Origin: Craterostigma plantagineum
Lineage: Eukaryota > Streptophyta > Magnoliopsida > Lamiales > Linderniaceae
DNA length: 64,000 nucleotides
Assembly: GCA_027422505.1 (NCBI GenBank)
Contig: JAPQWV010000122.1
Coordinates: 1,550,001 to 1,614,000, forward strand
Reading direction: 5' to 3'
Part shown: positions 45,641-61,160 of the stretch, piece by piece
How positions within the stretch are numbered: the first letter of the stretch is position 1
Layout: each line of letters starts with the position of its first letter
Translations under genes and position numbers: made by a program
The notes under the pieces: model-generated
What the model was told of the DNA's origin: nothing
Seen by the model: only the letters and a program-made list of their open reading frames with translations
The model's database searches: none

Positions 45641-47994
45641 CTCTGCAACTTCACCACCAGCTTTGGTGCTGATGTCCATTTTTTGAGCTTCATCTGCAGG
45701 AAACGTAGCTTTCGATCACACTGGATTTCGATACTTAATTGCAAAGGAAAGAAATTATTCGGATTCGATCTAGAAAAAAGTTATATTCTTTATTTAATCC
45801 AACAAAGGAAGTGTCATACTGAGTCCCACAAACCCATCGATCGCCCCATTGCCCATTTCGTATACCAAGCTCTCATTGTATCAAGGAATTAAACTTCATT
45901 TCTCGATACCTGCATCCTCTGGGATATCAGAGGTCCACAGTGTGAGGTTGTCTCTAAGAAGCTGCATGATCAGAGTGCTATCTTTGTATGATTCCTCGTT
46001 CAAGGAATCAAGCTCAGATTGCTTCATCAAAAGCTTGCTTAGCAAGGTGGCATGCCCTAAAGTGATAGAACTCGGAATAATTTATAGGTAAATCAGCCAT
46101 ACTGATAGGTCACACAAGATACGTAACAAGGCTGACCTTTCTGGCGAGTTCAAAATCTCATAGTAAAAGACCGAGAAATTCAAAGCCAGACCCAAGCGGA
46201 TGGGATGAGTTGGAGGCAGCTCTGCCTCGGCAGTTGTGGTGGCTGTCTGAACACAAGCTCAAGAAAGAAGAAACGACACGTAAACTGATATCCATAAGAT
46301 ATAATGCAATGCAAGTACCTCACTACTAACAAATCACCCCCTAAAACGATACATCAGCAACAAAATAAACGGCTATATATCTCCAGTATAACATCATCAT
46401 ACAATATGTCGAAGGCCAAGCAAAATGTAATAAATTAAAGAGTATCGAAGCATTTTACAATCACCAAGGAGAGAAGACCAATACGATGATATTACAAAAG
46501 AAGCCCAGCACAGAACAGCAAAACAAGGAAGGCAACTGCAGTTCAAGTCACAGAATAACAACACGGATGGCATATATTGATGAGTTACGTTACAGCTTCT
46601 CCCCTCAACGTTATATTCAAGGAGGAACTAATGACAGAGCATTATCCATAAGCAACAAAAGCCACACCCTTCATTATTTCGAGGACACTTTGCATATCAA
46701 TCCATCCAACACATTGTTTAATGGACCATTAACGAGTTGAGTTAGTTAGTTAGTTCAAAGGGAGTGCAGTTCAAAATCATGCCACATGTGGTGAACAGAC
46801 CCTCATAACTACAGAGTTACATCTCTCAATTCTTTTGGTAAAGTCAGTAAATTATTAAAGCAGTGCTGAATTGACCAAGGTATTTTTAACTAACATGAAA
46901 AATAAGAACTCAGGTATACCTTATAAGCTTTCAGAGACTTATCAGCAACCTCTTTCCTGTCACTACCAGTCTTAAACTTAAACTCAGCAAGATACCTATA
47001 GTAGTCCCCTTTCCTGAAAAAAGTCGCAGCAACTCAATTAAATAAAGATTCACAAACAAAAAATCCAATATTTTGAAGTAAAGTTCCTAGAAAAGTTTCT
47101 CACATCTTGTGAAAGAAACACGGTGGATTCACCAGCTGGGCTTGAAGGAATAAGATGTCATCAATAACAACCATGATGTCGTTACAGATGTTAGTGAGCT
47201 CTTCTCACCTTTTGCCTATACTCTTTGATGCACTTCGCATTCTGTTCATTGCCTCTCGATTCTTCCTTCTGCTCGATAGACGACAAGATTCTCCAAGAAG
47301 CTCTGCGAGATCAATCACATTTTTATACCCAACAGAGAGCAAGTTTCTTTCTTCAACTGTCAATTCTACATCCATGCTAGCCACTTTTTTCATCGCCTCG
47401 ACCATCTCTGCCCAAAAACAAACCCCAAAAGCATAATTCTAATATGACCCACATTCCTTAGAATATAATCAACTAAAGCAGTTAAAAAACTGAGAGCGAA
47501 AAAAAAAATTATGACAATTTTCACAGTCAGCAGATGCATTGACAAAAGAAATGATCACTCCCAAGTCCCAATTAAAATAAACCAGTAAAGCCAAAGAAAT
47601 AAAAAAAGAACTCTAATCAGATCAAAGGAAGAAAAAACCAAGATAATCCAGAAAACGAACAAAGAAACAGATACAACTCATCCCCAAAGCGCAAAATCGT
47701 CCAAAAACTAACATGCAAATGCCCTTAATCCTTAAATGTGACAAGTCAAATATCAATTTTTCGAATCAACACATAGTAAGAAATCGAAGGAAACAAATTA
47801 GCAAGCCTCTTCAGCTTCAGGTATTCAGCGTTTTAAGAAAAGAAGAGCAAGATCTATAACTGAAGTATATCGCCGACAAAATATAAATCTCAATAAAAAA
47901 TAATAAAAAGTTTTACCATCGTAACGCTCTGCTTGCTCGGCGAGTTTAGCCAAGTAGACTGCCGTCTTCCCCCGCGATCCAAAGAAGAAGCCAT
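45641..47994 (-). pseudogene. 14-3-3 protein pseudogene with introns kept
   Basis: Six exon-like blocks in the right order for a plant 14-3-3: 47994-47917, 47407-47106, 47013-46920, 46246-46137, 46056-45910 and 45693-45641. Recognisable pieces are [75 protein letters not shown] and [20 protein letters not shown]. The start ATG is out of frame with the first block. A base is lost after YKNVI. Bases are lost again where the next helix begins. A 6-bp duplication gives an extra FK in the EFKTG block. Two bases are missing after FDEAI. It retains introns, so it is a duplicated (not processed) copy. With at least four frame changes it cannot make a full 14-3-3 unless the sequence is in error. Confidence 0.82.
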
Positions 47995-48463
47995 CGGCGG
48001 TTCAGTTAGGAGATCTCCTCAGTGACGATATTTACGCTAAAAAGAGAATACGATGGACAAATTAAAGATTGAAGAAACAATCACTTGGACGCTTTTCTCT
48101 CTTGTTGCTTCCGTCCAGTCCTTACGGTTCTATGAGTAATCGTCGTGTTAATCTCTCCAGTGGTTTCGGTCCGGTTCCTTACGGTTTCGTGGAAAATCGT
48201 TCGACGTGATTTTATGATGGCCGACAAGTGGCAATGCTTGGGATGTCGCACGTGTCAGCATTTAAGAAAAATAATATAAACCTACTAAAAACAATTACAA
48301 CTCTCAATTATAGAGGCACGTGCTAGACACGCTCCAAAACAGAGTATCTGTTTTCACGCGCGCGCCTTGATCTATAAATTCCACTGCTACGCTAGCGTAG
48401 TCGACAACAAATAAAGCGTGAGCGTGAAGAGAAGAGAACTGAAGTGAAAGCACCCAAGGAAAA
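47995..48463. other. Short intergenic region between divergent loci
   Basis: Former promoter side of the 14-3-3 pseudogene and promoter/leader of the next gene. No coding region seen. Confidence 0.5.
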
Positions 48464-49397
48464 ATGGCGGAAAAAGGATCCAAAAGGGCAAGTACTAAAA
48501 AGCTAAGCATTGAGCAGTACATCGATTTCGTTCAAGCTCGTGAAGCAGGTGATCATCTAACCAGCGAGCAGCTAAGTCAGGTCAATTCATCGCGTTTTTT
48601 CATCTCTAATCTGCGAGTTTAGGCTGACATTTGGTGTTTCGATGAGAAATTTCACGCGTTTCACTGATTTGCTTACCATTTTGCTCATTCCATCCACCAA
48701 CTGAATTCTGCTTGCTGGAGGCCACAGATCATCGCCATGCATGGATTTAAGAAGCGTTTCAGGGGCCCGAAGGTGTGATTTCTGAATTTTCGAGTCGTCG
48801 TTTTGCATATTTGATTACTGACCTCCGATTGCTGCTACGTTTTTTATCGCCTCCTTGAAGCAAACGCTGGTGGAAGCTGTGAGTGAACTAGAACTGATGG
48901 ATCTAGCGAGGTCAACAAAGCAAAACCCCTACGTATCGTCGTGCGCGCCCCTGTCGCTCGAGGAGGCAATCAAGGCGCTCGAAGACCTCGAATGGCAGGA
49001 GTGCCACGTCAGCTCACTCGTCACCGTCAACGCTAACGCCGCCGGTGATTCCGCCGCCACGCCGAGCAATCCGAGGAAGCAGAAGGGGAAAAGTACCACC
49101 AGCAAGAAGAAGGCGGGGAAAGGTACGGGTGAAGGTCCGAGCAAGGCGATGATTGCTAGCCAAGTTATTGCCGCCGTCGATGCAAAGGATACCCGTTCGC
49201 CGGCAAGCGTTGACACGTGTGCGTCGCTGATTGGAGGTAAGACTCAGCAGCAGCTGAAGAGGAAGAAGCAGAACAGCGACTCGACTCCCTTGAAACCGCG
49301 GAACGTGGCGGCGAAGAAAGGTACTGCCGTTGCTGCGAAATGTAACACGTGTGCGTGTGCTATTGGGTGCGTGGAAAAGCTCGTCAAAGAAGAGTGA
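48464..49397 (+). CDS. Conserved plant protein of unknown function (DUF7787-like N-terminus)
   Basis: Three exons, 48464-48580, 48728-48772 and 48861-49397, join in frame to 232 residues. The N-terminal block (LSIEQYIDFVQAREAG, LTSEQLSQ, IIAMHGFKKRFRGPK, LVEAVSELELMDLARST) resembles a small domain I recall from uncharacterised plant proteins. After it come LEEAIKALEDLEWQECHVSS and a long low-complexity tail rich in Lys, Ser, Thr and Ala, with basic clusters (KKKAGKG, KRKK) suggesting nuclear location. Near the end is a Cys-rich patch (CNTCACAIGC). The intron positions within the conserved block support the model. No function can be assigned. Confidence 0.75.
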
Positions 49398-53392
<3,995 letters not shown>

Positions 53393-53668
53393 TGCAAGGA
53401 TAATAAACCCTTAATTAGCACACAATCGATCAATCCCACTCTAAATATTTCATGAAACATTTGAAAGTAAAAAACCATACAATGTGTAAAAATCTATCTA
53501 TTTAGTGCCATCACGTGGATATCCCACTCGACTGGCTACGAACCGTGCGCCTTGCAGTTGCTAATTTGATTTGAGGATATGAATGTAACGAACCCTTAAT
53601 TAGCACACAATCCCAAACCAAATATTTCATAAAAACAAAAACAATACAAACATATCTATTTAGTGCCA
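53393..53668. repeat. Convergent 3' ends with a diverged duplication
   Basis: Between FTSH6 and INT2. Two related blocks, about 53408-53512 and 53600-53672, share AACCCTTAATTAGCACACAATC, AAATATTTCAT and ATCTATTTAGTGCCATCA. The second runs into the INT2 stop codon, so a copy of the INT2 3' end lies in the FTSH6 3' region. Confidence 0.65.
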
Positions 53669-56600
53669 TCATCTTTCATCACCATGGTCTTCACCATCAC
53701 CACTCTTGGAAGTGCAGCAAAGTTTAGGCTTGAATCCGTTCTGCAACATCGCCTCGACCTGCTCGAACTGCAAGCCCTTCGTCTCGGGGACGAGGAAATA
53801 TATCGCGACGAGCCCGAGCGCCGAGAAGCCCGCGAAGAGCAAGAATGTGCCCGACGTGCCCAACGCTTTGGTCAGAGTCAAGAAAGTTTCACTCACTATG
53901 AGGTTCGAAACCCAGTTGGAGACGGCCGCTATTCCGCCGCCAATGCCTCGGAACCTCAACGGATATATCTCCGAGTTGACGATCCACGGGACGGTGCCCA
54001 TGCCCGGGGAATACGATATGATGTACATTCCGAGGAGTAGGACGGCGTATATGCCGAACTTGCTCGGACAACCTTGCGTGTACCATGTACGGTGTTGCGC
54101 GCGGCACGTGCCTCTAATTGCATCGGTCTTTGCTAGGCAAGCCCCGGGGAGGTGCTGAAAGAATGTAGCGAAAATGGTTCGGGTTATCACATTGGGGATA
54201 AATCTTCGATCGATTCGAAGCTGAGTAAGAAAAGGAACTGGCAACTAACCTAATCGAGATGTTAAATTTTGCGACTAACTAAACCTTCCAATGTGGAAAA
54301 ACCAGCACGGCTCCGTCAGTTTTAAGACACGTCATGGAAAAAGTCAAATTTTCGACAGCGTACCTAAAATCCAACAGAGTCGGGTTGCTTCCGACATGGG
54401 CAGGTCCGACCTGACACTTAATTTTTAACCGACACAATAATTTCAAACCAGTAGTTTTTGCGCACTCAAATGCGTGTGCTATACATATATAATATTAAAA
54501 TTTTAATTTAATTTAAAATAGTTCATTGAAATTATAATTTAAATTTATTATGTATATAAATTATAAATTAAAGGTATAAGAATTAACTAAAAACAATAAT
54601 TAACTAGAAAATAGTAATTAAAAGGCAGTGGGTCATTTTTTAAGTTTCATTATTAATTTTCAGTGAAATTGACATACCAGGGGGCAGTTTATAATTATAC
54701 CGACCCTTACGTCTAAATAAAACTAGTATCCTTTGCACACTCAAATGCGTGTGCATATATAAATCCGTAATATTAATTTATTTTAATTTGAAATAGTTGA
54801 TTGAAATCATAATTTAAATTTTATTTATAAATTATAAAATTAAAGGTAAAAGAGTTAACTATAAACAATAATTAACAAAAAATAGTGGGTGATTTTTAAA
54901 TTTCATTATTAATTTTTTTGTTAAACTGACAGGCCAAGGGGCAGTTTATAGCCACCCCTCACGCAGTCACTTAATAAAATAAAAATAGATTCTAAGAAAA
55001 AGAAAGCTTACTTTGCCGTTGGCGCAAAAGGCGCAATCGTCCGACGCCTTAATACACGACATACAGTTCCAAGACGAGGGCTCGGACTTCTGCAGGTACT
55101 TAAAGCAAGTCGAGTTCCTACCAAACCCCGACGACGCGACGCCCGCGACGGGCGGGGCATGATTGGACGCCTCGTAGAACATAAAGGAAAGGGCGACGAG
55201 GCACGTAATAATCCCGAACATCGATATGATCATAAGACGCCTCCTCCCATACCTATCGACGAACGCCATGCTTACGATCGACCCGATGGCGTTCAGGCCC
55301 GACGTAATAAGAGAGAGGGCCAATGCCGTCTTGTTCGAGGCGAAGCCCGCGAACTGCACGATGGTCGGGCTGTAGTACATGACCGTGTTTATGCCCACGA
55401 ACTGCTGGGCGACCTGCACGGTGATCCCAGCGTAGAGCCCTCGGCGAACCACGACGTCGCCCCATATGTTCTTCACCTTCGACGATAGGCTTTTTCCGAT
55501 GGATTTTTCCTCGAGCTTCTCCGCTTCGATGGACGAGTGTAGGGCTCGGAGCTCTTCCTCGACTTCGTTGGCAGGATAGATTTTCTCGAGGATCGCTCGT
55601 GCTTCTTTCACGTTGTCCTGGTCGCCGTAATGTACGGTAAGATCAAATAAAAATAGGGCTTTAATAATTTTTGTCGTGTATATTAAGGGAGGTGGCGCTA
55701 TACGGACAATTTAGTTTATACTGATGCAATTTGAAGTCACGTAAATTAGGTGTTGCAATCTGAAGAAAATAAGTTTTAAAATTGAAACCATTTCAGGACA
55801 ATTAATGCAATAAGCTTGAGATCCATTAATTGCCTTAATTTTGAAACTTACTGTCCTAGAATTGCAATATTCAATTTATGTATCCTTAAATTGCTTCGAT
55901 TTCGAAACTTACTGTCCTAGAATTGCAATATTCAATTTATGTATCCTTAAATTGCTTCGATTTCGAAACTTATTGCCCTAAAAGTAGGTGTTCTTAGGAT
56001 GCCAATCTCCCAAATATACATGGAAAAAAACATGATTTTCCTAAAAAGTAGAGGTCATCCAATTTACCATGTGAAAATGTACTAAAACCACGGAGAAAAA
56101 AAGCGCATACCTGGCGATATAGCCATCTCGGAGACTCGGGAAGCGAGAGCATCAAGAAGAACTGAACAAAAGCGGGCACGGCCGCCACGCCGAGCATCCA
56201 ACGCCACGTCCCGTGCGCCTTATCACGTTTTTTTTTTTCGTCATTAACAACACGTAAGCGCGCTCGGCAATAAGAAAAACCACCGTTCGAAAAACTCACG
56301 GCTATAAAAAAAAAAAAAAAAAGGAAAGAAAAAAAACCGTATTATTACATTGGTAAATGCCAAGTTGATGAGGTACGCCAGGAACTGCCCGCCCGTGATG
56401 AGCAGGCCGTTCGTGCTGACCAACGCCCCTCGAATCCTCGCCGGCGAAGATTCCGATATGTAGAGCGGCGAAGTCATCGACGCCATCCCTACGCCGAAGC
56501 CGACGAATATCCTCCCGAGAATGATCATCCAAGGCGCGACCGCCGACGCCATTATTATCGCTCCGACGAAGAACAAAACGTCGGCCAAGAGGATCGATTT

Positions 56601-57236
56601 TTTGCGACCGTACTTATCGTTTAAGTAGCCGCCGAGGGCCGCCCCGACTATGGCTCCCGCCACGGCCATGCTCACTATCGTCTCCTGAAAAAAAAAACAG
56701 GTAAAAGAATCAAATTAATTGTGTCTATTCTATTTCATTCCACCCAATTTGGATATAACACGACTCGCTTAGATTTTCGACACGTGAATTCTTCGACCTT
56801 GCGAAAATCTAACGGATTGATTGGTATCACAAGTCCAACTGATCTGAGTGGAGTTGAGTTATACTCAAGTGGATAGGTAAGACAGAAACTTAGGCTGTAA
56901 TACACAGACAGCACAAAAAGATGTCGAACTTGCCTGAAGCCAAGTATGGTGCTCGACGGATTTGTAGTCGTCGCGTATGTAGAGAAGGGCGCCGGAAATA
57001 ACGCCTGGAATTTTAAATCGATTCGCCTCGTTTTTTTTCTTCATTCTCGACGGCATAAATCGAAATCGAAATAGAGAAATATGTTTCGTTTTATTTGAAT
57101 TACCCGTATCGTAGCCGAACAGTAGCCCGCCGATGCCCGCGGAGAGGGCGAGTCGCATGATGTAAGGCGTTTGCCACGTCGTTCGCCAGCATTCTGTGAA
57201 CTCTGTCTTGCTTGGTTTTATTACACCTCCTTCCAT
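53669..57236 (-). CDS. INT2: Inositol transporter, INT2-like (major facilitator sugar-porter family)
   Basis: Plasma-membrane proton/myo-inositol symporter. Six exons, 57236-57104, 57004-56934, 56684-56349, 56218-56111, 55617-55012 and 54154-53669, join in frame to 579 residues (Arabidopsis INT2 is 580). Markers: [40 protein letters not shown] (RxGRR-type loop), [73 protein letters not shown] and PETKGL. A Cys-rich extracellular loop ([30 protein letters not shown]) is the feature of INT2/INT3 that separates them from INT1. Intron 2 begins with GC (CAG|GCAAGT). Introns 4 and 5 carry repeats. An alternative in-frame start lies 12 bases upstream (57248). All exons are open, so it looks functional. 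Confidence 0.92.
54457..54961. repeat. Tandem duplication in INT2 intron 5
   Basis: Two diverged copies of about 230-260 bp (54457-54710 and 54729-54961). Each starts with CACTCAAATGCGTGTGC, passes through TAATTTAAATTT and AACAATAATTAAC, and ends near GGGGCAGTTTATA. No coding capacity. Confidence 0.7.
55700..55997. mobile_element. MITE (family 2) in INT2 intron 4
   Basis: Related to the kinase intron 5 element: repeated TGTCCTA / GGACA words, GCAATTTGAAG, and an end GGTGTTCTTAGGATGCC. It contains a perfect internal duplication of about 62 bp (ACTGTCCTAGAATTGCAATA..., 55849-55974). Confidence 0.55.
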
Positions 57237-60198
57237 GGCTCTCCCCAAATTGGATTTCCAATCAAATCTTTTTTTTTTTTTTCTTTAAATATGTTGCTGC
57301 TAATTAGTTTTCAATTTCGGATAAGGAACTAAAACTTTGAGATAAGGAGCTAATTGGGTGGCTCTTCCCCACACAAAATCTTGTAAGAAAGGCTTACAAA
57401 CAGCAGATGATAAGCAAGAAAAACCTTAAATCTGAGCAGTTAAAGATGAACCCATATGGCTATACTCTTTGCTTAATCCTTAAAAGACACAAACATTACA
57501 AAAAGAAAAAAGAGAAGAAAATTTGATGTAGAACTTACTGATATTCGTCGCTAAAGCGCTAAACTTCAACAACATGCAATCTCAGACATTGGCGCAAGAA
57601 ATATAAAGAGAAAAAAAGAAAACAGAACTGCTGATGAAAACTAACTTAGGAGATCAAAGAGATGATTGATGACGAAACGTACCTCAGATTTCTCGTTGGA
57701 GATGATGATATTATTTTGTCAGCTACTGCTATGCGTATGAGTTGGAATTATGCTGTTGCATTGTAATTGTTAGCATATATAGAAGCCGGAAATTTAAAAA
57801 GAACAGGAAATAGATAATAACAATAAAATGAATAAGTAATTTTTCTGCTCTGCTTCGACAGTGTAGTGGGACTGTTTTAGCAGATACCTGTTAATAAGTT
57901 TGACGACTGTGACGTTAAGCAAATTAATTAATTAATTATTGAAGGAAAAAATAAAATAACATTTTATGTCAATGAATATACCAGAACATTTTGGAATATA
58001 GTAACTATCATATTGCAAATAGTTATCCGTTCATTTGACTTCAAAGACCTCTGTGTACGCATTTCAATATCAGTCTTTTACGGGACTACGCAGCTTATTT
58101 GAACTTGCTAACAAAATGGAGAAAAAAATAGCATATGTTTTGTCTTGTAGCTCGTAAAATAGGGTTCTATAATTGATCGTCGTTCGAGTAAATTAAGTAA
58201 AAAAAATTTAGTAATATTGGAAAATAAATCAGTTAGGATGTTGACATTGAAATGACAAAGTTCATTATCTTAGTAATTTTTAAGGTGCAAGGTTGCAAAT
58301 TTTACATCCATCAAAATTCAGTTCGAACCAACTCATGGTTGCACTTATATAAGCGTGTATTATACGCCTTTATAAAATAATATGCTTGTTATTCTTCTAA
58401 CAAAAAATATTAATACCATTTGATTTACGTGTACCCAATATCCGACATCACAAATTTCGATTTCAACTCCTGCTTTAAATAAAAGTTATCTTTTGAATAG
58501 TCATCAAGTTGAAAAGAATGTGAAATTTGAAAACCAAGAAATAATAAACAAATTTAATTATACTAAAGTGGAATTGACTAATTGGTCACGGGACCATCTT
58601 AAGATTATGACTCGACATGTAAGGGATATTGATATGTTTTTCAATTGACCTAAACATGTAGACTGACGACTTACAATGAATCTCATCTTTGTTGATCAAG
58701 TCTTAAGACTAACTGATTGTTAATTATACTATAAAATTCACAAATAAATTAGATAAAAAAAAAACGTGTTTTTTTTCACTTCAATTATAGATCACATGAG
58801 TAACATGATGCACATGAGATGACATCACTATGTATACTTTATTATAAATTATTATCGAAGAAGGAAAAGATGTTAGATTTTGGTAATGATCCTGGGCACG
58901 TGACAATAGGAAAAGAACAATAATTATATCCCCACTTTCGGGTTACTTTGGTAAAGTTTTTATTTTTTATGACACATGAGAATGAGATCTTATCTTGAAT
59001 TAAAGCCAGTGAAAAAATGGATAGTAACGTAATTAGATATTATCATTTATCTGCGATAAGTTTCAACATGTGGCCGCAAAGAAAAGAGAAAAAAGGGGAA
59101 GAAAGTTGAATTGACTGAGTGCAATTGAGTTTAATGTTATGTGTAAAATGTAAATGAATAGGTAGGCTGCCGAACTAGTAATCTATACTACTAGGGAGTA
59201 GGGACGTCAATTTAAACATTTTACATTATAAAACTTCAACAATGAAACAATACAATATATTTAAATTTTGGAGAGGAATGGCGCATAAAATAGTAGTTAA
59301 TAAATAAATCTTCATAAGGACAATTAGAAACTGAATTATGGTCAGTTTGGACGAATTTGGTTTGAATTCAGAATTTCGTCTCAATAAGAGTCTAGCTAAA
59401 AGATTAATTATTTCTCATCCTGTGAATATATACTATATTAGCGGTCATGCGTGTACTGTACAGTAGCTACATTTAATTAATTTGGTAAGCCAACTCAAGC
59501 CATTAGTTATGTGTGGCAAATTCAGTCAAATTATGAAAGATTCGATCAATGCAACCTCTTCCAAAACCTGACCCAAGGACCTCATTGTCACATTTTGGTA
59601 GCACAAACTTTATTTTACATTATCAAATTGAGGTTCTTATTGTATAGTAAAAAAAAATTAATATGGAAGGTATATGCAGATATAGAGAATCTTGAATGCT
59701 CTCAACATGCACTACGACTGAAGTTAACATTTTCCGCGATCTCAAAATAACATTTCATGCGCCTGGGCAAAAACACGTCCTTGTAATGTGTTTTAGTCAT
59801 AAGAAACGAATAAACTTTGAGTTACGAAATCACATCAAATTGTTCAGAATTTGATTATATGATAACATTATTACAATGGGTTGCTCTGACGTTCATTGTC
59901 GGAAATACTTAACGGTCATAATATTACCGAGGAAGCGATGCAAATAATAGTATCGGGATATTGTAATAAGAGCGCGATTATTTCAGGCGACGAGCGAACA
60001 GAGAAGACAAAAAGAAAAAAAAAAAAAAAACGAACGAAAAGCTATGAACGTTGCTTCCCATTGTCTCGAACTAGGCGTCTACGCTTACGAAGACGACAAG
60101 TTATTGCGCTGTTTTAAGATTATGGCGGATTAGAACAAACACGAGATTAGTATTAGCGCCGTAAGAGGATGCGATTAGCACCGCCTTCGAAACTCTCT
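57237..60198. other. Intergenic region
   Basis: About 3 kb of AT-rich DNA with the INT2 promoter at its left end. The first 450 bases may hold the leader exon of INT2. No other gene, RNA gene or clear repeat recognised. Confidence 0.55.
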
Positions 60199-61111
60199 TC
60201 ACTGATGCTCCTGAAAATCCCTCTCTAGATCTCCGAACTTCTCCAATTCGGATTCTAATATCTTCGCAATATCCTCTTCGTTAGCGTCTTCGGGCAAAGA
60301 AACGTGCACGGAGCCTTGTTTTGCGGGTATTCGACCGATCGTCGACTGACGATTCATCATGTAATCGTACATTTGTCGGTGGAAGGGATGATCCAAAGAG
60401 TAGCAGTTTTCGGACGAGATTTCTATGTTGTTCGAGGCTCTCCTTCGACAGAAGTGAGGAAGGGAGGCGTAATCCATTATCTGCATATAATACACAAAAC
60501 ACACACACGGTCAGTTTCTTTTTATCAGCATAACGTCGAATGACCACTTCAGCTAAAAGGTTAAACATTGAAAAACTGATCATATTTTAATTTAGCATAT
60601 TACATTTCGATTCTTTTTATCTGACCTTACACGTGTAATTTTCATTCTAATGGGTGATCGTGAGGATCCGTAAACATGACCTCTAGGAATAGGCTCTCAT
60701 AACATGTTGAATTGACCTCTTCAAAAGCATAAACTTGAAGAAAGTGTACTTTAATTTTATATATTATATTTCCAACGGAGACAAACCTTGTAACTAACGA
60801 AGAGCGTACCTTCAATAGATCATCTTGTCCACAACCAGACAATACGTTGACTTTCTTTCTCGTGCGCTCTTGGAGAAGAGGCTTAACGACCTTTAAATAT
60901 ATTATTAACGACGAAATCGACGAGAAAAAGAAAATTATAACCGATTTGATGTGTATGTACACTAACCTTCCAACAAGCGGAGAACACATACGGAGCGTTC
61001 ACAATGTAATAAGTTTGCGTTTTCTCTGGGTAGTTTAGATCGTCGATAGAGGAAATCATGGTCACAAGCTGCAAGGATGAAAGTCGGGACCACACTAATC
61101 GACGATAAATA

Positions 61112-61160
<49 letters not shown>

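Noticed and set aside
45452..45892. 146-residue plus-strand frame
   Set aside because: Lies over the last exons and introns of the 14-3-3 pseudogene on the other strand, with no recognisable domain.
53663..54158. Plus-strand frames opposite INT2 exon 6
   Set aside because: GC-rich third positions of the INT2 exon keep the opposite strand open; no family resemblance.
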